From Amnimonas aquatica (GTDB lineage: Bacteria; Pseudomonadota; Gammaproteobacteria; Pseudomonadales; Moraxellaceae): a stretch of DNA of 7,906 bases. The translations under genes and the position numbers were made by a program. The notes beneath the pieces are model-generated. The model was not told where the DNA came from and ran no database searches. It saw nothing but the letters and a program-made list of their open reading frames with translations. The DNA lies in NCBI RefSeq assembly GCF_002943415.1, contig NZ_PTQZ01000068.1, positions 1 to 7,906 of the forward strand, written 5' to 3'. This document shows positions 1-6,168 of the stretch, one piece after another; positions within the stretch are counted from its first letter, which is position 1; each line of letters opens with the position of its first letter.

Positions 1-14
1 CAGATGATGAAACC

Positions 15-38
15 TGTCTCAAATGAGAACGGGAGACA
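15..38. repeat. Nested inverted repeats near the left edge
   Basis: TGTCTC at 15-20 is matched by its reverse complement GAGACA at 33-38. Inside it, TCTCA (17-21) is matched by TGAGA (24-28) across a 2-base spacer. The two pairings share bases and so are mutually exclusive. The stretch is AT-richer than its surroundings. It could be an operator or a small hairpin; no poly-T run follows it, so it does not look like an intrinsic terminator. Which gene it would serve is unknown, as it sits about 330 bp before dacC. Confidence 0.3.
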
Positions 39-298
39 CCGAGCAGGAAACATGCCAGCAGGCAAAGCCCTCGCCACGGCGGTTCGCCGGGCCCCGGGGG
101 CAGCGACGACGCACCATCATGATGCCGTCACGGGCGCAGCGCACCGGACACGGGCCCGACCATACAGGCCGCAGGTCAACCGGACGCCAGCGCACGCGTG
201 GAAGCAGGACCGGCCCGCCGCCACGCCGGCCAGCCATCGCCAGGGAAGGAATTCGCCCGCGTCTGACAAAGCGGCGCCATGCGAACCCGAACCTGCAT

Positions 299-304
299 TA
301 GAAT
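299..304 (+). promoter_or_regulatory. Candidate -10 element for the dacC operon
   Basis: TAGAAT matches the sigma-70 -10 consensus at five of six positions. It lies 62 bases before the dacC ATG, in the only AT-richer patch close to the gene. I see no good -35 hexamer at 16-18 bp spacing; CTGACA at 263-268 is too far upstream (30 bp). The assignment is therefore weak and rests on position and the -10 match alone. Confidence 0.25.
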
Positions 305-356
305 GGCCGCCACATGCCTGGCCCGTGCCAGCGCGCTCCGTTCAACGCATCGTCGC

Positions 357-360
357 AGGA
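357..360 (+). promoter_or_regulatory. Ribosome binding site of dacC
   Basis: AGGA lies six bases before the ATG at 367. It selects this start over the in-frame upstream ATGs (4, 7, 52), because only translation from 367 begins directly with a signal peptide. Confidence 0.6.
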
Positions 361-366
361 CTTCCG

Positions 367-1518
367 ATGAAACGTCTTCCGCTCGTCTCGCTCGCCTTTC
401 TGCTCGGCGCCGCCACCCAGGCCGCCGCCTTCGTGATTCCGAACCCGCCCGTGCTCGACAACAAGGCCTACGTGGTCATGGACTTCGACTCCGGCAAGAT
501 CCTCGCCGAATCGAACCCGCACGCCCAGCTCGAGCCGGCTTCGCTGACCAAGATGATGACCAGCTACATCGTCGAGCACGCGCTGAGCACCGGCCGCCTC
601 AAGGAAAGCGATCCGGTCAGCGTCAGCGAATACGCCTGGTGCCGCGGCACCAGCGCCGAATCCTGCATGTACCTGCCGCTGCACGGCCAGGCCCCGGTGA
701 TCGACATGCTGCGCGGCGTCATCATCCAGTCCGGCAACGACGCCTCCAAGGCGCTGGCCGAGCACATGGCGGGCTCCGAGCCGGCCTTCGCCGAGATCAT
801 GAACGCGGAAGCCAAGCGCCTGGGCATGACGGAAACCAACTTCATGAATGCCACCGGCCTGCCTGATCCGGCGCACCTGACCTCCGCGCACGACATGGCC
901 GTGCTGGCGCGCGCCATCATCCGCGACAACGCCCAGTACTACCCGATCTACGCCGAGAAGGAATTCACCTACAACGGCATCAAGCAGGGCAACCGCAACG
1001 CCCTGCTCTACACCGACCCGACCGTCGACGGCCTCAAGACCGGCCACACCAACGCGGCCGGCTACTGCCTGGTGGCCTCCAGCAAGCGCGGCAACATGCG
1101 CCTGATCACGGTGGTCATGGGCACCAGCAGCATGCAGGCCCGCGCTGACCAGACCCGCGCCCTGTTCAACTGGGGCTTCAGCAGCTACGAGACCGTGAAG
1201 CCGCTGCCGGCCGGCAAGATCCTCGCCGACGCCAAGGTCTGGTTCGGCACCACCGACAGCGTCAAGGCCGGCCTGGATCACGACCTGGCCATCACCCTGC
1301 CGCGCGGCAAGAAGGATGGCGTCGAGGCGGTGACCCGCATCAATCCGGACCTGAAGGCGCCGATCGCCAAGGGCCAGCAGGTCGGTGAAGTGGTCGTGAC
1401 CCTGGGCGGCGAAACCATCGCCACGCAGCCGGTGGTGGCCATGGAGGCGGTCGAGGAAGCCGGCTTCCTGGTGCGCATCTGGCACCACCTGAAGCGTTTC
1501 CTGACCAGCCTGTTCTGA
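367..1518 (+). CDS. dacC: D-alanyl-D-alanine carboxypeptidase (PBP5/6 family)
   Basis: This 383-residue serine DD-carboxypeptidase (peptidase S11, low-molecular-weight penicillin-binding protein) trims the terminal D-Ala from peptidoglycan pentapeptides in the periplasm. The product opens with a signal peptide (MKRLPLVSLAFLLG, likely cleaved after the Ala run at 19-21). The catalytic motifs are all present: SLTK with nucleophile Ser59 and Lys62, SGN at 122-124, and KTG at 224-226. A PBP5_C-type beta domain occupies roughly 275-360, and the last ~19 residues form an amphipathic helix with bulky hydrophobic and basic residues, typical of the membrane-surface anchor. Length fits the family. Two cysteines, Cys92 and Cys100, flank a short segment before the SGN motif and could form a periplasmic disulfide. 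The family is certain; dacA would be an equally fair symbol, and dacC is chosen for the conserved dacC–ybeD–lipB order. Confidence 0.93.
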   Translation: MKRLPLVSLAFLLGAATQAAAFVIPNPPVLDNKAYVVMDFDSGKILAESNPHAQLEPASLTKMMTSYIVEHALSTGRLKESDPVSVSEYAWCRGTSAESCMYLPLHGQAPVIDMLRGVIIQSGNDASKALAEHMAGSEPAFAEIMNAEAKRLGMTETNFMNATGLPDPAHLTSAHDMAVLARAIIRDNAQYYPIYAEKEFTYNGIKQGNRNALLYTDPTVDGLKTGHTNAAGYCLVASSKRGNMRLITVVMGTSSMQARADQTRALFNWGFSSYETVKPLPAGKILADAKVWFGTTDSVKAGLDHDLAITLPRGKKDGVEAVTRINPDLKAPIAKGQQVGEVVVTLGGETIATQPVVAMEAVEEAGFLVRIWHHLKRFLTSLF

Positions 1519-1540
1519 TCCGCGTGACAGGAGCCCGGAC

Positions 1541-1828
1541 ATGACGACGAAGTCGACCGACATCCAGAACGAGGAACTCTGGCAGTTCCCGGTGGCCGCC
1601 TACCCCCTCAAGGTCATGGGCGAGGCGCGCTTCCCGCTGGCGCAGATCGTGGCGGACATCATCCGCCGCCACGTGCCGGATTTCGACCCGGCCACCATCG
1701 AGATGCAGCCGTCGTCGAAAGGCACCTACGTCTCCGTGCGCGCGACCTTCCCGGTCGAGCGCAAGGAGCAGATCAACGGCCTCTACGCCGACCTGGCCGC
1801 CGAACCGGCGGTCAAGATGGCGCTCTGA
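1541..1828 (+). CDS. ybeD: YbeD family protein (DUF493)
   Basis: A 95-residue cytosolic protein of the DUF493/YbeD family, a small ACT-like alpha/beta fold whose molecular role is not settled; a regulatory function has been suggested from the fold. Recognisable landmarks are the ELWQFP segment (12-17), YPLKVMG (21-27) and PSSKGTY (57-63), which line up with FP..YKVMG and PSSKGNY in E. coli YbeD. The C-terminal half carries the last strand and helix, ending in VKMAL. A good AGGAG ribosome site (1529-1533) stands seven bases before the ATG. The gene is 22 bp after dacC and 10 bp before lipB, the usual position for this family, so it is almost certainly in the same transcript. The small N-terminal polar extension ([10 protein letters not shown]) is not conserved in E. 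coli. Confidence 0.9.
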   Translation: MTTKSTDIQNEELWQFPVAAYPLKVMGEARFPLAQIVADIIRRHVPDFDPATIEMQPSSKGTYVSVRATFPVERKEQINGLYADLAAEPAVKMAL

Positions 1829-1838
1829 GCCTGCCGGC

Positions 1839-2552
1839 ATGAGCGACTCGCCGGTGGCGGCGCGCGACATCCCCGTGCCCGTGCGCGAAATTGATGTGCA
1901 ATGGCAGGGCCAGGTCGACTACGCGCCGACCTGGCAGGCCATGCAGACGCTCACCGCCACGCGCGACGCGGACACGCCGGACGCGCTCTGGCTGCTGGAG
2001 CATCCGCCGGTCTACACCCAGGGCCAGGCCGGCAAGCCCGAGCACCTGCTGCTGCCCGGCAGCATTCCGGTGGTGCAGACCGACCGCGGCGGCCAGGTCA
2101 CCTACCACGGCCCCGGCCAGCTCGTCGGCTACCTGCTGGTCGACCTCGGCCGCCTCGGGCTGGGCGCACGCGAGTTCGTCGAGCGCATCGAGGATGCCCT
2201 GGTCGATGCCCTCGCCCGACTCGGTGTCGCCAGCACCGCCGACCGCAACGCCCACGGCGTCTATGTCGACGGCCGCAAGATCGCCTCGCTGGGCATGCGC
2301 ATCCGCCGTGGCTGCAGCTACCACGGCTTCTCGCTCAACGTCGACATGGACCTGGCGCCGTTCCGCGGCATCAACCCCTGCGGCTACGCCGGCCTGCAGA
2401 TGTGCCAGCTGCGCGATCTGCTGACGCCGGAGCAGCTGGCCGGCCGCGATCGCGCGGCGCTCATGGCTGCCGCCCGCGTGGCCGCGCTGGACGGCCTGCA
2501 GGCGCGCTTCCCGGAACTAGACTTTGGTCTGACGCAGCGACGACCAGACTGA
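1839..2552 (+). CDS. lipB: Octanoyl-[acyl-carrier-protein]:protein N-octanoyltransferase
   Basis: LipB moves the octanoyl group from octanoyl-ACP to the lipoyl-domain lysine of 2-oxoacid dehydrogenases and glycine cleavage H protein, the first step of lipoate synthesis, in the cytosol. The 237-residue product shows the family signatures: [15 protein letters not shown] (52-66), [12 protein letters not shown] (83-94), GRKIASLGM with catalytic Lys147 (145-153), and the NPCGYAGL motif with the acyl-accepting Cys181 (179-186). The start is the ATG 10 bp after ybeD, with no clear Shine-Dalgarno, so translation probably depends on coupling to ybeD. The first ~16 residues are poorly conserved, and a later GTG start cannot be excluded. 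LipA, which normally follows and inserts the sulfur atoms, is not in the window. The C-terminal ~25 residues beyond the core are weakly conserved. Confidence 0.95.
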   Translation: MSDSPVAARDIPVPVREIDVQWQGQVDYAPTWQAMQTLTATRDADTPDALWLLEHPPVYTQGQAGKPEHLLLPGSIPVVQTDRGGQVTYHGPGQLVGYLLVDLGRLGLGAREFVERIEDALVDALARLGVASTADRNAHGVYVDGRKIASLGMRIRRGCSYHGFSLNVDMDLAPFRGINPCGYAGLQMCQLRDLLTPEQLAGRDRAALMAAARVAALDGLQARFPELDFGLTQRRPD

Positions 2553-2560
2553 GTCCGGAC

Positions 2561-2590
2561 TGGACGCGCCGCCGCGCCTTGGACCATAGT
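2561..2590 (+). promoter_or_regulatory. Weak candidate promoter before the sensor kinase
   Basis: In the 67-bp lipB–kinase gap, TGGACG (2561-2566) and CATAGT (2585-2590) match the sigma-70 hexamers at four of six positions each, with an 18-bp spacer. A perfect 10-bp palindrome, AGTCCGGACT (2552-2561), overlaps both the lipB stop codon and the -35 candidate. No terminator separates the genes, so the kinase may be read from the upstream operon, its own promoter, or both. Confidence 0.2.
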
Positions 2591-2619
2591 CGCAGCCAGT
2601 TCACCCTGCGGAGACATCC

Positions 2620-5600
2620 ATGTCCCAGTGGCTGCTCCCCCTGGTCTCCCTGCTCTATATCGCCCTGCTGTTCGTGGTCGCCTACTGGGGCGAAAGCCAC
2701 AGCCCGCGCCTGAGTCCACGCCAGCAGGGCCTGTTCTACAGCCTGACGCTGGCGGTCTACTGCACGTCCTGGACCTTCTACGGCGCGGTCGGCGCCACCG
2801 TCACCGGCGGCTGGGCCTACCTGCCGATCTATCTCGGCCCGCTGCTGTTCATCTGGTTCGGCCGCCAGCTGCTGGAGCGCCTGGTGCTGACCAGCAAGGC
2901 GCAGTCGATCACCAGCATCGCCGACTTCATCGCCGCCCGCTACGGCAAGGCCCAGCATCTCGCCGCCATGGTGGCGGTGGTGGCCATCATCGGTGCCCTG
3001 CCCTACATCGCTCTGCAGCTCAAGGCCGTGGCCATGAGCGTGAGCGTGCTGCACGACGCCGGGCTGGGCAGCCCGTTCCCGACCAGCGACACCGCATTCT
3101 GGATCAGCCTGCTGCTGGCCGCCCTGGCCATGCTCTTCGGCACCCGCAAGATCAACGCCACCGAACACCACCAGGGCCTGATGATGGCGGTGGCGCTGGA
3201 GTCCGTGGTCAAGCTCTTCGCACTGGTGGTGCTCGGCCTCTACGCCTGGCACGAGCTGGAGCAGCTGCCGGCGGGCTGGAGCCATGACACGCGCCTCGAC
3301 CTGCTGCTGCGCCCGGAGCACCTGCCCACCGGCTTCCTCGCCCAGGTGCTGCTCGCCTTCCTGGCCATGATGTGCCTGCCGCGCCAGTTCCACGTCGCCG
3401 TGGTCGAATGCAGCGATGTCAGCCAGGTGCGCAAGGCCTCGTTCTGGTTCGGCGGCTACCTGCTGCTGATCATCGCCTCGGTGCTGCCCATCGCCATGGT
3501 GGCCATGATCGACAGCCGCCTCGCCAGCACCCATCCGGACATCGCCGTGCTGGCGCTGCCGCTGGCCATGGGCAACGAGCCGCTGGCGGTGCTGGCCTTC
3601 ATCGGCGGCTTCTCCGCCGCAGCCGGCATGGTGATCGTGGCCACAGTGGCGCTGTCGACCATGATCTGCAACGACCTCATCGTTCCGTTGCTGCTGCGCT
3701 ACCGCCGCTTCGGCAATCTGGCGCTGCGCCTGCTGCTGATCCGCCGCCTGGCCATCGCCGGCCTGGCCCTGCTCGGCTACGGCTACTACCGCCTGATCGA
3801 GGAGTTCGACCAGCTCGCCTCCGTCGGCCTGCTCGCCTTCTCGGCCGTCGCGCAGTTCGCGCCGGCGCTGATCGGCGGCCTGTTCTGGCGCGGCGGCAGC
3901 CGCCAGGGCGTGGCCGCCGGCCTCGCCGCCGGCTTCGCAGTCTGGGTCTACACGCTGATGCTGCCGGCGCTGATCCCGGCCATGGGCTACGACAGCAGCT
4001 GGCTCACCAGCGGTCCGCTGGGCCAGGCCTGGCTGCAGCCTCAGGCGCTGTTCCACCTCACCGGCTGGGACCCGCTGACCCATGGCGTGTTCTGGTCGCT
4101 GCTGGTCAACATCAGCCTGTTCGTGCTGATCTCGCTGCGTTTCCGCCCGGCCATCAGCGACCAGCTCGACGCCGGCCAGTTCCTCGAGCCCTGGAGCACG
4201 CAGAGCCCCGAGCTGAACAGCGAGGAGTGGCAGCGCCTGCCGCTGAGCGAGCTGCACGCCCTGGTCGCGCGCATCCTCGGCGAGGAGGCCACCCGTCAGG
4301 CCTTCGAGCAGTTCGCCCGCGGCCGCATGCAGATGCTCGATCTGCGCCGCCCCGCCAGCCGCTCCTGGGTGCAGTTCTGCGAGCGCCTGCTGGCCGCCGC
4401 CATGGGCACGGCCTCGGCGCGCGCCCTGCTCACCACCGCCCTGCGCGGCAGCGGCCTGGAAATCGGCCAGGTGCTCGCCCTGCTCGATCAGAGCTCGCAG
4501 CTGCAGCGCTTCAACCGCGGCGTGCTCAATACCATGATGGAGCACATCGAACAGGGCATCAGCGTGGTCGACGCCGACATGAAGATGGTGGCCTGGAACC
4601 GCCGCTACCTGGAAATGTTCGACTACCCCGAAGGCATGGTCTACCCCGGCTGCCCGGTCGCCGACCTGATCCGCTACAACGCCGAGCGCGGCGAATGCGG
4701 CCCCGGCGATATCGAGGAGCATGTCAGCAAACGCATCGCGCACATGCGCCAGGGCAATCCGCACGTGTTCGAGCGCATCCGCGCCGATGGCCAGGTGCTG
4801 GAAATGCGCGGCCAGCCGGTGCCAGGCGGCGGCTTCGTCACCACCTTCGCCGACATCTCCCATTTCAAGCGCGCCGAACGCACGCTGGCCGAGGCCAAGG
4901 AAGCGCTGGAGGAACGCGTCGCTCTGCGCACCGCCGAGCTGGAGACCGCGCTGCACGCCCAGGAGCAGGCCAAGCAGCAGGCCGAGCAGGCCAACCAGTC
5001 CAAGACCCGTTTCCTGGCCGCTGCCAGCCACGACCTGCTGCAGCCCATGAACGCCGCGCGCCTGTTCTCCTCGGCGCTGAGCCAGCACCCAGAGCTGGTG
5101 CCGGATGCCGCCACCCTCGCGCACCAGCTCGACAGCTCGCTGCGCGGCGCCGAGGAGCTGCTGTCGGCGCTGCTCGACATCTCCCGCCTCGATGCCGGCG
5201 CGCTCAACCCCAATCACGAAGCCATCTGCCTGAGCGATCTCGTGCGCGAACTGGTGGAACAGGTCAGGCCGGTGGCCGCCAAGCGCCAGCTCGCCCTGCG
5301 CGTGCGCCTGCCGAAGGACGGCGCCTGGGTCTGCAGCGACCGCCAGTGGCTGCGCCGCATTCTGCAGAACCTGCTCAGCAACGCCCTGCGCTACACCCGC
5401 GAAGGCGGCGTGCTGATCGGCATCCGCCGCAGCGGCGACGGCTGGCGCGTCGACGTGCGCGACACCGGGCCGGGCATTCCGGTCGGCAAGCAGGCGCAGA
5501 TCTTCGAGGAGTTCCAGCGCGGCGGCGAAGCCTCGCCCTGGGGAGAAAAGGGCATGGGCCTGGGCCTGGCCATCGTCGACCGCATGGTGCGCCTGCTCGG

Positions 5601-6081
5601 CCACCACATCCGCGTGCGCTCGATGCCCGGCCATGGCGCCTGCTTCACCCTCATGATGACCGCCGCCACGCCGGTCCCGCGACCGGCACCGGGCAGCGAC
5701 CAGCCCAGTCCGGGCAGCGGCAACCTGCAGGGACTGGTGGTGCTCTGTGTCGACAACGAGCCGGACATCCTCGCCGGCATGCGCGCCCTGCTCGGCCGCT
5801 GGGGCTGCCAGGTCGTCACCGCCGGCGACGGTGACGAAGCCCGGCGTCAGCTCGCCGCGCACGACCCGGCCGTGGTGCTGGCCGACTACCATCTCGCCGA
5901 CGGCGAGGATGGCCTGGCGCTGCTGCGCGCGCTCGCCGCCGGCCGCGCCGGCGCCCTGGTCACCGCCGACAACAGCGACGAGGTCGCGGCCGAGGTGAAG
6001 GCAGCCGGCCTCGGCCTGCTGCGCAAGCCGGTGAAACCGGCGGCCTTGCGCGCCTTCCTGGCGGCGAATGCCCGCCACTGA
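2620..6081 (+). CDS. SLC5-linked hybrid sensor histidine kinase (CrbS/MxtR-like)
   Basis: A 1153-residue inner-membrane two-component kinase. Residues 1 to ~508 form a sodium/solute-symporter (SLC5) type domain with about 12-13 hydrophobic helices; the last is near 488-508. A helical linker (~510-625) sits where the STAC domain occurs in CbrA-type kinases. A PAS domain follows (~635-750), then a Gln/Glu/Ala-rich coiled coil (~752-797), and HisKA with SHDLLQP and phospho-acceptor His804. The ATPase domain has the N box (Asn917, Asn921), DTGPGIP (948-954) and GMGLGL (978-983). The C-terminal receiver has Asp1045/Glu1047, phospho-acceptor Asp1089 and Lys1136. All catalytic residues are intact. 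This order matches CrbS/MxtR, which in Vibrio and Pseudomonas act with a LuxR-type regulator on acetate use; that role here is inference, as is any transport activity or ligand. A GGAGA site (2610-2614) precedes the ATG by five bases. No response regulator partner is nearby. Confidence 0.92.
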   Translation: MSQWLLPLVSLLYIALLFVVAYWGESHSPRLSPRQQGLFYSLTLAVYCTSWTFYGAVGATVTGGWAYLPIYLGPLLFIWFGRQLLERLVLTSKAQSITSIADFIAARYGKAQHLAAMVAVVAIIGALPYIALQLKAVAMSVSVLHDAGLGSPFPTSDTAFWISLLLAALAMLFGTRKINATEHHQGLMMAVALESVVKLFALVVLGLYAWHELEQLPAGWSHDTRLDLLLRPEHLPTGFLAQVLLAFLAMMCLPRQFHVAVVECSDVSQVRKASFWFGGYLLLIIASVLPIAMVAMIDSRLASTHPDIAVLALPLAMGNEPLAVLAFIGGFSAAAGMVIVATVALSTMICNDLIVPLLLRYRRFGNLALRLLLIRRLAIAGLALLGYGYYRLIEEFDQLASVGLLAFSAVAQFAPALIGGLFWRGGSRQGVAAGLAAGFAVWVYTLMLPALIPAMGYDSSWLTSGPLGQAWLQPQALFHLTGWDPLTHGVFWSLLVNISLFVLISLRFRPAISDQLDAGQFLEPWSTQSPELNSEEWQRLPLSELHALVARILGEEATRQAFEQFARGRMQMLDLRRPASRSWVQFCERLLAAAMGTASARALLTTALRGSGLEIGQVLALLDQSSQLQRFNRGVLNTMMEHIEQGISVVDADMKMVAWNRRYLEMFDYPEGMVYPGCPVADLIRYNAERGECGPGDIEEHVSKRIAHMRQGNPHVFERIRADGQVLEMRGQPVPGGGFVTTFADISHFKRAERTLAEAKEALEERVALRTAELETALHAQEQAKQQAEQANQSKTRFLAAASHDLLQPMNAARLFSSALSQHPELVPDAATLAHQLDSSLRGAEELLSALLDISRLDAGALNPNHEAICLSDLVRELVEQVRPVAAKRQLALRVRLPKDGAWVCSDRQWLRRILQNLLSNALRYTREGGVLIGIRRSGDGWRVDVRDTGPGIPVGKQAQIFEEFQRGGEASPWGEKGMGLGLAIVDRMVRLLGHHIRVRSMPGHGACFTLMMTAATPVPRPAPGSDQPSPGSGNLQGLVVLCVDNEPDILAGMRALLGRWGCQVVTAGDGDEARRQLAAHDPAVVLADYHLADGEDGLALLRALAAGRAGALVTADNSDEVAAEVKAAGLGLLRKPVKPAALRAFLAANARH

Positions 6082-6115
6082 CCCGATCGGCACCCTCCGC
6101 GAAGGCCCGGCAAGC

Positions 6116-6124
6116 TGACATAAT
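6116..6124 (+). promoter_or_regulatory. Candidate extended -10 promoter for the oxidoreductase–methyltransferase unit
   Basis: CATAAT (6119-6124) matches the -10 consensus at five of six positions and is preceded by TG one base upstream (6116-6117), as in extended -10 promoters that need little -35 contact. No convincing -35 hexamer is seen. It lies in the 87-bp gap after the kinase stop and would start transcription near 6131, giving a leader of about 38 bases. Confidence 0.4.
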
Positions 6125-6148
6125 CCGGCCGACACCGGCGCGGGCCGG
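6125..6148. repeat. GC-rich inverted repeat at the predicted transcription start
   Basis: CCGGCC (6125-6130) and GGCCGG (6143-6148) form a perfect six-pair inverted repeat with a 12-base loop. It begins right after the candidate -10 hexamer and ends seven bases before the AAGGA ribosome site (6155-6159). No T-run follows, so it is not an intrinsic terminator. It could be an operator or a 5' leader hairpin, but in such GC-rich DNA it may also be chance. Confidence 0.25.
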
Positions 6149-6168
6149 AGCGCGAAGGACAACAAAAC

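Larger units (their letters stand above)
1..366. other. Upstream region of dacC, no convincing gene
   Basis: The dacC reading frame stays open all the way to the left edge of the window. The translated extension (residues rich in Arg, Pro, Ala and His) shows no domain and precedes a clear signal peptide, so I treat it as non-coding. In the third + frame a stop at 24-26 closes a short run that enters from outside the window (ending DDETCLK), so the tail of an upstream gene could end there, but this cannot be decided from so few codons. The rest holds a nested inverted repeat (15-38), a small GC hairpin (77-89) and a -10-like hexamer (299-304). No rlpA, often found upstream of dacC in other proteobacteria, is present here. 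Confidence 0.6.

Noticed and set aside
77..89. CGGCG-GTT-CGCCG hairpin as a terminator of an upstream gene
   Set aside because: Only five pairs, no following T-run, and such stems are frequent by chance at this GC content.
4..366. In-frame N-terminal extension of dacC from upstream ATGs at 4, 7 or 52
   Set aside because: It would bury the signal peptide more than 100 residues into the protein. The added residues are low-complexity, and the ATG at 367 has a ribosome site.
298..1563. A 421-codon - strand frame opposite dacC
   Set aside because: Gly/Val/His/Asp-rich shadow with no recognisable domain; the + strand gene carries SxxK, SGN and KTG motifs.
3372..5834. An 820-codon + strand frame inside the kinase
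   Set aside because: Arg/Pro/Ala/His-rich shadow translation in a shifted frame of a gene with all its motifs intact; not a frameshifted or overlapping gene.
2461..6165. A 1234-codon open reading frame on the - strand, almost fully opposite the sensor kinase
   Set aside because: Its translation is Gln/His/Ala/Gly-rich low-complexity sequence with no domains, and it mirrors the codon structure of the kinase. Long antisense frames without stops are expected in very GC-rich coding DNA, where third positions avoid A and T.
6082..6168. Intrinsic terminator after the kinase
   Set aside because: The only strong stem (6125-6148) has no T-run after it and lies downstream of a better -10 element, so it fits a leader or operator better.
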